Shown here: positions 1 through 4,578 of the stretch, in pieces
Numbering within the stretch: the first letter of the stretch is position 1
How the letters are laid out: each line of letters begins with the position of its first letter
Origin: Desulfobacteraceae bacterium
Lineage (GTDB): Bacteria > Desulfobacterota > Desulfobacteria > Desulfobacterales > SG8-13
Reading direction: 5' to 3'
DNA: 6,353 bases
Assembly: GCA_029287875.1 (NCBI GenBank)
Contig: JARFQH010000294.1
Span: 1 to 6,353, forward strand
The notes under the pieces: model-generated
The model's database searches: none
Seen by the model: only the letters and a program-made list of their open reading frames with translations
What the model was told of the DNA's origin: nothing
Made by a program: the position numbers and the translations under genes

Positions 1-1
1 G

Positions 2-136
2 GAAACCGTGGTCGTGCTCGAGGCCATGAAAATGGAAAACGCCCTGCCGGCAACGGTCGGTGGCACCATCAAGGCCGTCAACTTCGCGAGCGGCGATTCG
101 GTGCAGAAAAACGACGTGCTGGCGGTCATCGGCTGA
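2..136 (+). CDS. Biotin carboxyl carrier domain, C-terminal fragment (biotin-dependent decarboxylase/carboxylase subunit)
   Basis: Only the last 44 residues are visible; the gene starts before the window. The fragment holds the biotinylation motif EAMKMEN, with the acceptor lysine encoded at 29-31. It then shows the usual second half of the lipoyl/biotinyl barrel (GGTIKAV, a GDSVQKND turn, LAVIG at the end). The domain ends at the protein C-terminus, as in both free carrier proteins and the C-terminal end of decarboxylase alpha subunits. Too little is visible to decide between these. The next gene starts 29 bp downstream and encodes a decarboxylase gamma subunit, followed by the beta subunit. 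By context this is the carrier that shuttles carboxybiotin from the carboxyltransferase to the membrane beta subunit of a Na+-pumping decarboxylase. The biotin-domain call is very firm; the exact parent protein is not. Confidence 0.93.
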   Translation, partial: ETVVVLEAMKMENALPATVGGTIKAVNFASGDSVQKNDVLAVIG

Positions 137-152
137 TTGCCGTTAATAAATC

Positions 153-168
153 AAGGAGGTGTGCATTG
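153..168 (+). promoter_or_regulatory. Ribosome binding site fixing a TTG start for oadG
   Basis: AAGGAGG at 153-159 lies 6 nt before a TTG at 166. The TTG opens the frame that encodes the gamma subunit. The first in-frame ATG lies inside the membrane helix, and the GTG at 161 is in another frame and too close to the Shine-Dalgarno sequence. This strongly favours TTG initiation. Confidence 0.8.
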
Positions 169-573
169 TACGGTCTCGAAGCCATATCCGCTCAAAACGG
201 CTGGGCCATGGCAGTTGCCGGGGCGCTGATCGTCATGGCGGGTCTGACGGTTTTATCCCTCGTGATCTCGCAGCTGCATAAAGTCGCCGCTTTCCTGGAA
301 AAAGGGGTAGAAAAGCGTTCAGAGAAAAAACAGGCGGTTAAAACTGCGCCGAAAGAAGCCGTTGGCCCCAAATCACCCGCCTTCGACACCGATGAGGCCC
401 AAGCGCGCTTGAAGCCGCTGGTTGCCGAACTCGGAGAATCGTTCGAGCTCACGAATCTCTATGAACTGGCCAACAGTGGCGATCTGCCGCACGTGCATCT
501 GTCGATCCGAAGCCTGCGGGAATCCGGAGTCATTGTTCCGGCCGGAGACGGCCGGTTCGTTTGGCGGGACTGA
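166..573 (+). CDS. oadG: Na+-pumping decarboxylase gamma subunit (OadG family) with atypical C-terminal domain
   Basis: The 135-residue protein has one N-terminal membrane helix (about residues 12-36). A basic, Lys-rich linker follows (about 45-72), then a soluble domain (about 73-135). The pattern NGWAMAVAGALIVMAGL then SQLHKV fits OadG-type gamma subunits, which anchor the alpha/carrier part to the membrane beta subunit and help assembly. Location between the biotin carrier and oadB supports this. The C-terminal part differs from the short or His-rich tails described for enterobacterial OadG. It reads like a small helical or winged-helix module: helix about 79-90, helix about 94-103, helix about 108-120, then a GDGRFVW hairpin. 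It may dock the carrier or alpha subunit; DNA binding is unlikely for a membrane-tethered subunit but cannot be excluded. The start is TTG with a strong ribosome site. The family call comes from topology plus context, since gamma subunits are poorly conserved. Confidence 0.82.
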   Translation: MYGLEAISAQNGWAMAVAGALIVMAGLTVLSLVISQLHKVAAFLEKGVEKRSEKKQAVKTAPKEAVGPKSPAFDTDEAQARLKPLVAELGESFELTNLYELANSGDLPHVHLSIRSLRESGVIVPAGDGRFVWRD

Positions 574-629
574 TGCCGTGGTTTTCCGGGACGGCCTATC
601 AAACAGACTCATAAGAAGAAAGAGGTGCC

Positions 630-1754
630 ATGGACCTGCTCATCCAATTTTTAACCAACACCGGCTACTACCTGGTGGACTTCCGCAACATCATCATGCT
701 GCTGATCGGGTCGCTTTTTCTCTACCTGGCCATTGCCAAGGAATACGAACCTCTGCTGCTCCTGCCGATCGGCTTCGGCGTGCTGGTGGGCAACATTCCG
801 TTTTTCAAAGGCTTCGGTCTCGGAATCTACGAACCCAATAGCGTGCTGCATTACCTGTACTTCGGCGTGACCACCGGTGTCTATCCCTCGATCGTGTTTC
901 TGGGGCTGGGAGCCATGACCGACTTTTCCTCTCTGCTGGCGATGCCGCGGTTGATGCTCCTGGGGGCCGCAGCCCAAATGGGAATTTACTTCACGCTGCT
1001 CAGCGCTTTGGCCCTTGGTTTTCTGCCCAGGGAAGCCGGTTCGATTGCCATCATCGGCGGGGCCGATGGTCCCACCTCCATCTTTCTGACTGCCAAACTG
1101 GCCCCGCACTTGATCGGGCCGATTGCTATCGCCGCCTATTCCTACATGGCGCTTATACCGATTATACAACCACCCATCATGAGGCTGCTCACCACGAAGG
1201 AGGAACGCCGGATTCACATGCCGGAAATGCGGGACGTCTCCCGGGTGGAAAAACTGCTCTTCCCCGCCGCCGGTCTGTTACTGTGCTGCTTTCTGGCCCC
1301 GGCCTCGATCCCGCTTTTGGGCCCGTTTTTTTTCGGCAACCTCATGAAGGAATCGGGTGTGGTCGACCGTCTGGCCCAGACCGCCCGCACGGCGATCATC
1401 GACACCGCCACCATCTTTCTGGGCTTTACCGTCGGCGCCAGCACCCAGGCCGACGTCTTTCTGACCCCGAAAGCGGTCGGTATCTTCTTCCTGGGCGCGG
1501 TTGCCTTCAGCATCGCCACGGCATCCGGGGTCCTCTTCGGCAAGATTATGAACCTGTTCATGAAGCAAAAAATCAATCCCCTTCTGGGGGCGGCCGGCGT
1601 GTCCGCCGTGCCTGGCTCCGCCCGTGAAGTCCATTCGGTGGGCCTCAAATCGGATCCAACCAATTATCTTCTGATGCATGCCATGGCCTGCAACTCCTCC
1701 GGGGTAATCGGATCTGCCATATGTGCTGGAATTTTGTGGAGTTTCTTGGTGTAA
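630..1754 (+). CDS. oadB: Na+-translocating decarboxylase beta subunit, probably oxaloacetate decarboxylase
   Basis: This 374-residue polytopic membrane protein belongs to the OadB/MmdB/GcdB family. The family decarboxylates carboxybiotin and couples this to Na+ export. The signature GGADGPTS lies at 143-150. From memory, the Klebsiella OadB residues important for Na+/H+ passage are D203, Y229, N373, G377 and S382. With a constant offset of 57 they fall on D146, Y172, N316, G320 and S325 here, and all are conserved. Other family blocks are YEPLLLLPIGFG (39-50), the IGPIAIAAYSYMALIPIIQPP stretch (162-182), KINPLLGAAGVSAVP (314-328) and the C-terminal NSSGVIGSAICAG (355-367). The length matches the shorter GcdB/MmdB-like form rather than the roughly 430-residue enterobacterial one. 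The start ATG follows AGAGG at 621-625. Sequence alone does not separate oxaloacetate from methylmalonyl-CoA or glutaconyl-CoA decarboxylases; the adjacent mdh favours oxaloacetate. Confidence 0.93.
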   Translation: MDLLIQFLTNTGYYLVDFRNIIMLLIGSLFLYLAIAKEYEPLLLLPIGFGVLVGNIPFFKGFGLGIYEPNSVLHYLYFGVTTGVYPSIVFLGLGAMTDFSSLLAMPRLMLLGAAAQMGIYFTLLSALALGFLPREAGSIAIIGGADGPTSIFLTAKLAPHLIGPIAIAAYSYMALIPIIQPPIMRLLTTKEERRIHMPEMRDVSRVEKLLFPAAGLLLCCFLAPASIPLLGPFFFGNLMKESGVVDRLAQTARTAIIDTATIFLGFTVGASTQADVFLTPKAVGIFFLGAVAFSIATASGVLFGKIMNLFMKQKINPLLGAAGVSAVPGSAREVHSVGLKSDPTNYLLMHAMACNSSGVIGSAICAGILWSFLV

Positions 1755-1779
1755 CCCGTTTCCCATACCATTCGAAGAT

Positions 1780-1800
1780 AGCACTTTGGAAGAAAGCGCT
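1780..1800 (+). other. Small imperfect hairpin between oadB and mdh
   Basis: Positions 1780-1787 pair with 1793-1800 (CTTT/AAAG and AGC/GCT around one A-C mismatch) over a 5-nt GGAAG loop. No T-run follows, so it is not a standard intrinsic terminator. It sits in a 72-bp gap and could be an mRNA stability or processing element, or chance. I see no clear promoter in this gap, so mdh is probably co-transcribed with the decarboxylase genes. Confidence 0.25.
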
Positions 1801-1826
1801 AACGGGAAATAAGAAAGGAGTTTGTT

Positions 1827-2759
1827 ATGGACAAGAAAGTGACCGTGGTGGGGGCCGGTAATGTAGGGGCCACCGCAGCCCAGCGATTGTGTGAAAAAGA
1901 GCTGTGCGATGTGGTCTTGATCGACATCGTCGAAGGGGTCCCCCAGGGCAAGGCCCTCGATCTGACCGAGGCGGCACCGATCGAAAAGCACGATGCCCAT
2001 CTAACCGGCACCAACGGGTATGACGCCTCGGAAGGGTCTGATGTCGTCATCATCACCGCCGGCATCCCGAGAAAACCGGGTATGAGCCGGGATGATCTGT
2101 TAAAAACCAATGCCGGAATTATAAGAGAGGTGACCCGGCAGGTGGCCAAGCTGTCTCCGAATGCCGCCCTCATTATCGTCAGCAATCCCCTGGATGCCAT
2201 GTGCCATGTTGCTTTCGAAACAAGCGGTTTTCCCAAAAACAGGGTGATGGGTATGGCCGGCGTGCTCGACTCCGCCCGGTTCAGAGCCTTTATCGCCATG
2301 GAGTTGAATGTTTCCGTGGAAAATACGCATGCCTTTGTTCTCGGCGGTCACGGCGACACCATGGTCCCGCTACCCCGATATTCCACAGTGGCCGGTATTC
2401 CGATTACAGAGTTGATGGCCAAGGACCGGATTGATTCTCTGGTCGATAGAACCGCAAACGGTGGGGCCGAGATCGTCAGCCTTCTTAAAACGGGCAGTGC
2501 CTATTACGCGCCTGCCTCCGCTGCCGTGGAGATGACCGAATCTATCTTAAAGGACAAGAAAAAAATCCTCCCCTGCGCAGCATATCTTGAAGGCGAATAC
2601 GGCATCCATGATCTCTATATCGGGGTTCCGGTAAAATTAGGCCAAAACGGCATAGAGGAGATTATCCAGATCACCCTCACCGACGATGAGCAGAAGGCCC
2701 TTCAGAAATCGGCCGATGCCGTAAAGGAATTGGTAGAGGTGTTGAAGAAACTAAAATAA
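1827..2759 (+). CDS. mdh: NAD-dependent malate dehydrogenase, LDH-like type
   Basis: The 310-residue cytoplasmic enzyme interconverts malate and oxaloacetate using NAD(H). The Rossmann motif GAGNVG lies at 9-14. D33 at the end of the second strand (VVLID) indicates NAD rather than NADP. The substrate loop IPRKPGMSR (80-88) has Arg82 where lactate dehydrogenases have Gln, the classic mark of a malate enzyme, and R88 is the mobile-loop arginine. The VSNPLD block contains N120. D148 and R151 lie in GVLDSARFR, and the catalytic His is H175 in GGHGD. The C-terminal SAYYAPASA block is also typical. Length fits the 305-315-residue LDH-like MDH group of anaerobes. The start ATG has AAAGGAG at 1814-1820, 6 nt upstream. 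It lies 72 bp after oadB, so its product oxaloacetate is the likely substrate of the encoded sodium pump. Confidence 0.97.
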   Translation: MDKKVTVVGAGNVGATAAQRLCEKELCDVVLIDIVEGVPQGKALDLTEAAPIEKHDAHLTGTNGYDASEGSDVVIITAGIPRKPGMSRDDLLKTNAGIIREVTRQVAKLSPNAALIIVSNPLDAMCHVAFETSGFPKNRVMGMAGVLDSARFRAFIAMELNVSVENTHAFVLGGHGDTMVPLPRYSTVAGIPITELMAKDRIDSLVDRTANGGAEIVSLLKTGSAYYAPASAAVEMTESILKDKKKILPCAAYLEGEYGIHDLYIGVPVKLGQNGIEEIIQITLTDDEQKALQKSADAVKELVEVLKKLK

Positions 2760-2771
2760 GACCAGAAAAGA

Positions 2772-2808
2772 TGGCAATAATATAAACCAGTGGCAACAAT
2801 ACGAACCA
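2772..2808 (+). repeat. Tandem direct repeat, two 18-bp units with period 19
   Basis: TGGCAATAATATAAACCA at 2772-2789 is followed after one G by TGGCAACAATACGAACCA at 2791-2808. Fifteen of 18 positions match. The units sit 12 bp past the mdh stop codon and about 10 bp before a perfect palindrome. They may be regulator-binding sites, or a small local duplication. Confidence 0.55.
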
Positions 2809-2818
2809 TAATTATATT

Positions 2819-2836
2819 TCGTTTAATATTAAACGA
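2819..2836. promoter_or_regulatory. 18-bp perfect palindrome, candidate operator or enhancer
   Basis: TCGTTTAATATTAAACGA is self-complementary over all 18 bases with no loop, which favours a dimeric protein site over an RNA hairpin. It lies roughly 265-280 bp upstream of the predicted start of the sigma-54 transcript. That is farther than most enhancers (about 80-200 bp) but possible with DNA bending. The AT-rich context makes chance palindromes more likely than average. Function is inferred. Confidence 0.45.
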
Positions 2837-2897
2837 TTACCACTAATATGGCGATAAATTGGAATGTTTTATTTCCACCTTAAAAAAGATCTGTGGC

Positions 2898-2917
2898 TCC
2901 CCATACGTGTTTGGGGG
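2898..2917. other. Weak C/G inverted repeat
   Basis: CCCCA at 2899-2903 pairs with TGGGG at 2912-2916 over an 8-nt loop, with one further T-G pair at 2898/2917. No T-run follows. It could be a poor terminator for mdh, a protein site, or chance. Confidence 0.2.
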
Positions 2918-2949
2918 TTCAAATTAGCGTTTAATTCAAAGGAGATTCG

Positions 2950-2982
2950 ATGCCGCTCAGTCTGATTGAATTTAATTTTTAA
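2950..2982 (+). CDS. Possible 10-codon micro-ORF with good ribosome site
   Basis: AAAGGAG at 2938-2944 stands 5 nt before an ATG at 2950, and the frame reads MPLSLIEFNF then TAA. The Shine-Dalgarno match and spacing are as good as those of the real genes here, which is why it is listed. It lies upstream of the sigma-54 promoter, so it would need a different transcript (mdh read-through or an unseen promoter). It has no Ala or other codon run suggesting an attenuation leader. It could also be the leftover start of a deleted gene, or chance. Confidence 0.2.
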   Translation: MPLSLIEFNF

Positions 2983-3072
2983 TGCAATTTCATACTGTTA
3001 CACTCTTCAGCCGAATTGAACCGTTTCTTATTCTTCCTCGATTAGATTCCATTTTCCTTTCCAAGCGGTAGT

Positions 3073-3088
3073 TGGCAAGCTCCTTGCT
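3073..3088 (+). promoter_or_regulatory. Sigma-54 (RpoN) -24/-12 promoter of the first ald
   Basis: TGGCAAGCTCCTTGCT matches the RpoN consensus TGGCAC-N5-TTGC closely. GG is at 3074-3075 and GC at 3086-3087, separated by exactly 10 bases, and the TGGCA and TTGCT elements are intact. Transcription would start about 12 bp past the GC, near 3099, giving a leader of about 68 nt before the ald ATG. The orientation and distance to the gene are right. RpoN promoters need an ATP-dependent enhancer-binding protein; none is encoded in the window, and the upstream palindrome or repeats are possible binding sites. Confidence 0.82.
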
Positions 3089-3116
3089 CTATATGGTTTT
3101 ATTCGTTCACCCCATT

Positions 3117-3137
3117 TTGCGAGGGAATTTCTCGCAA
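3117..3137 (+). other. Hairpin in the predicted 5' leader of the first ald
   Basis: TTGCGAG (3117-3123) is exactly complementary to CTCGCAA (3131-3137), and two G-T pairs can extend the 7-bp stem into the loop. It lies about 18 nt after the predicted sigma-54 start and 16 nt before the Shine-Dalgarno sequence, without a T-run. A role in 5' mRNA stability or translation is more likely than termination; a protein site is also possible. Confidence 0.4.
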
Positions 3138-3166
3138 CCAACCGCCATAAAAAAGGAGGAGGCAAA

Positions 3167-4279
3167 ATGAAAGTCGGCATTTTAAAAGAAATCAAGACAG
3201 AGGAAAATCGTGTGTGCATGACGCCGGCCGGTGTCGAGGTGATGATCGCCAATGGCCACAAGCTGCTGGTAGAAAATGGGGCCGGCAGCGGCAGCGGTTT
3301 CGAAGATGCGGCTTATATCAAAGCGGGTGCCGAGATGATCGCAACAGCCCGCGAAATATATGAAAGATCCGACATGGTGATGCATGTGAAAGAACCGCTG
3401 CCGCCTGAATACGATCTGATCCGGGAAGGTCAGATCGTTTTTACCTACCTGCATCTGGCAGCGGCAGAAGAACTGACCAAGGCCCTTATCAAAAGTAAAA
3501 GTGTCTGTATTGCTTATGAAACCATTCAGAAGCCGGACCGCTCCTTGCCGCTGTTGACCCCGATGAGCGAGGTGGCCGGAAGAATGGCGATTCAGCAGGG
3601 GGCCAAGTACCTCGAAATGGCCCAGGGCGGTCACGGGGTCTTGCTGGGGGGCGTGCCGGGAGTGGATCCGGGCAATGTGGTGGTGATCGGCGGCGGCATC
3701 GTCGGCACCAACGCGGCCAAGATGGCCTGCGGCCTGGGTGCCAAGGTGTATATCCTCGACATGAACCTCGACCGCTTGCGGTACTTGAGTGACGTGATGC
3801 CGGCCAATTGCTTCGGCTTGTTTTCCAGCCCGGCGACTCTACGGGAACTCATCCAGAGCGCCGACGTCGTCGTCGGCGCCGTGTTGATTCCGGGCACCAA
3901 GGCGCCCAAGTTGATTACCAGAGAGATGCTCAAAACCATGAAACCGGGCTCTGTCCTGGTGGATGTCGCCATCGACCAGGGCGGCTGCTTCGAGACCTCG
4001 AAAGCCACGACCCACGGTGATCCGATTTATGTGGTCGACGGCGTGGTCCATTACTGCGTGGCCAATATGCCCGGGGCGGTGCCGCGAACATCGACCATGG
4101 CCTTGACCAATGCCACTCTTCCCTATGCGGTCGAGATTGCCAACAATGGCTGGAAAAAATCCATGCAAGAGAACAACGAAATCAAGTTGGGCGCCAACGT
4201 CATCAACGGGAAGATCACCTATAAAGCGGTGGCCGATGCGTTCGGTCTCGATTACACTCCCGTCGATGAGGTGTTGTAG
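3167..4279 (+). CDS. ald: Alanine dehydrogenase, first copy
   Basis: This 370-residue enzyme catalyses the NAD-linked reversible deamination of L-alanine to pyruvate and ammonium, normally as a cytoplasmic hexamer. The length and numbering match the well-studied mycobacterial enzyme closely. Substrate residues R15 (ENRV), K75 (VKEP), H96 (YLHLA) and D270 (VAIDQGG) are all present. The Rossmann glycine motif GGGIVG is at 175-180, and D198 at the end of the next strand favours NAD over NADP. Other family blocks are MAQGGHGVLLGGVPGV (151-166), SDVMPANCF (208-216) and NMPGAVPRTST (300-310). The ATG has a strong AGGAGG at 3154-3159, 7 nt upstream. It has its own sigma-54 promoter, which suggests control by nitrogen or amino-acid status. 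A second, about 67% identical copy follows after a 299-bp gap holding a MITE-like repeat. Confidence 0.97.
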   Translation: MKVGILKEIKTEENRVCMTPAGVEVMIANGHKLLVENGAGSGSGFEDAAYIKAGAEMIATAREIYERSDMVMHVKEPLPPEYDLIREGQIVFTYLHLAAAEELTKALIKSKSVCIAYETIQKPDRSLPLLTPMSEVAGRMAIQQGAKYLEMAQGGHGVLLGGVPGVDPGNVVVIGGGIVGTNAAKMACGLGAKVYILDMNLDRLRYLSDVMPANCFGLFSSPATLRELIQSADVVVGAVLIPGTKAPKLITREMLKTMKPGSVLVDVAIDQGGCFETSKATTHGDPIYVVDGVVHYCVANMPGAVPRTSTMALTNATLPYAVEIANNGWKKSMQENNEIKLGANVINGKITYKAVADAFGLDYTPVDEVL

Positions 4280-4316
4280 AATGATACGTCAGTCAATGTC
4301 ATTAACTTAAGGCTAA

Positions 4317-4355
4317 AAATCCCCCCTGTTGGAAAAGGGGGGCCAGGGGGGATTT
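4317..4355 (+). repeat. Strong hairpin inside the MITE-like element
   Basis: AAATCCCCCCTG (4317-4328) is exactly complementary to CAGGGGGGATTT (4344-4355), a 12-bp stem with a 15-nt loop. An additional GGGGGG in the loop (4337-4342) could compete for the same C-run. As RNA it lies 38 nt after the ald stop codon and could act as a 3' barrier or terminator-like structure; only CTTGT follows, not a T-run. Confidence 0.6.
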
Positions 4356-4385
4356 CTTGTCACCGCTTGAAAATCCCCCTCAATC

Positions 4386-4403
4386 CCCCTTTTTAAAAAG
4401 GGG
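4386..4403. repeat. 18-bp perfect palindrome inside the MITE-like element
   Basis: CCCCTTTTTAAAAAGGGG is fully self-complementary. It is preceded by two AATCCCCCT units (4372-4380 and 4382-4390), so the element interior is built from repeats of the same C-rich word. This is typical of palindromic intergenic repeats. Confidence 0.6.
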
Positions 4404-4474
4404 ACTTTCAACGGCATCCCTTAACTTTTTGACATTGACGTGTAAATTGCGGGGTGTCGGTTTGCTGAGTCACA

Positions 4475-4490
4475 CGGCATCCGGCACGCA
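4475..4490 (+). promoter_or_regulatory. Degenerate -24/-12-like site upstream of the second ald
   Basis: CGGCATCCGGCACGCA keeps GG (4476-4477), 10 bases, then GC (4488-4489) and the GGCA core, but lacks the TTGC of the -12 element. The predicted start near 4500 would give a leader of about 78 nt, similar to the first ald. The match is weak, and a GG-N10-GC spacing is common by chance in GC-rich DNA. Confidence 0.2.
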
Positions 4491-4495
4491 ATAAT

Positions 4496-4542
4496 ACCCG
4501 TCTTCGAACGCTTTAACGGGTCGTCTTCTCTTTGAGAGACCC
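4496..4542 (+). other. Two mutually exclusive hairpins in the leader of the second ald
   Basis: ACCCGT (4496-4501) can pair with ACGGGT (4516-4521). The same GGGT (4518-4521) can instead pair with ACCC (4539-4542), enclosing an inner TCTCT/AGAG(A) stem around 4527-4539. Alternative use of one strand is the logic of an attenuator or riboswitch. A T-run (4555-4560) follows the second hairpin, but 12 nt away, so it is not a standard terminator. It belongs to the 139-bp gap 4440-4578, where I see no other feature apart from the weak -24/-12-like site. No known riboswitch class is recognised. Confidence 0.3.
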
Positions 4543-4578
4543 ACAAACGGATTCTTTTTTCAACAAAGGATACGAGCC

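Larger units (their letters stand above)
2760..3166 (+). other. 407-bp AT-rich intergenic regulatory region before the first ald
   Basis: No convincing gene fills this stretch. It is clearly richer in A+T than the flanking genes. From left to right it contains an 18-bp tandem direct repeat (2772-2808), an 18-bp perfect palindrome (2819-2836), a weak C/G dyad (2898-2917), a possible micro-ORF (2950-2982), a pyrimidine-rich stretch (about 3001-3070), a sigma-54 promoter (3073-3088) and a leader hairpin (3117-3137). I see no strong intrinsic terminator for the mdh transcript. The arrangement of dyads a few hundred bases upstream of a -24/-12 promoter resembles an enhancer-controlled promoter. 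Confidence 0.6.
4292..4439. mobile_element. 148-bp MITE-like element with 21-bp imperfect terminal inverted repeats
   Basis: The left end (4292-4312, starting GTCAATGTCA) and the right end (4419-4439, ending TGACATTGAC) are inverted copies. The outer 10 bases match perfectly, then there is a short mismatched middle, then TTAAGG/CCTTAA. No ORF lies inside; the interior has two strong C/G-rich palindromes. The small size, terminal inverted repeats, lack of coding capacity and position in an intergenic gap (13 bp past a stop codon) fit a non-autonomous miniature transposable element or a REP-like repeat. I could not find a clear target-site duplication. I recall similar nested 'AAATCCCCC...GGGGGATTT' repeats in deltaproteobacterial genomes but cannot verify this here. 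Confidence 0.65.

Noticed and set aside
575..595. GCCGT/ACGGC inverted repeat between oadG and oadB, possible terminator or coupling hairpin
   Set aside because: Only 5 bp with an 11-nt loop in GC-rich DNA and no T-run; likely chance within an operon gap.
651..1217. Long minus-strand open frame (188 codons) opposite oadB
   Set aside because: It is antisense to a clearly conserved membrane protein. Its translation is low-complexity in Q, H, G and R, the usual shadow of a GC-rich gene.
1278..2000. 240-codon minus-strand open frame spanning the oadB-mdh junction
   Set aside because: No recognisable motif or plausible ribosome site; it overlaps two firmly assigned genes.
2965..3000. Possible sigma-70 promoter (TTGAAT with a TTCATA/CATACT -10-like box) in the region before ald
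   Set aside because: Poor -10 match in AT-rich DNA where such matches are frequent; the sigma-54 site is far better.
4386..4410. CCCC-T5-A5-GGGG palindrome as an intrinsic terminator of the first ald
   Set aside because: It has no loop and no downstream T-run, and it is better explained as part of the repeat element.
4292..4439. CRISPR-like or satellite array suggested by repeated C-rich words
   Set aside because: Units are unequal, not regularly spaced, and nested as palindromes between inverted ends; no spacers.
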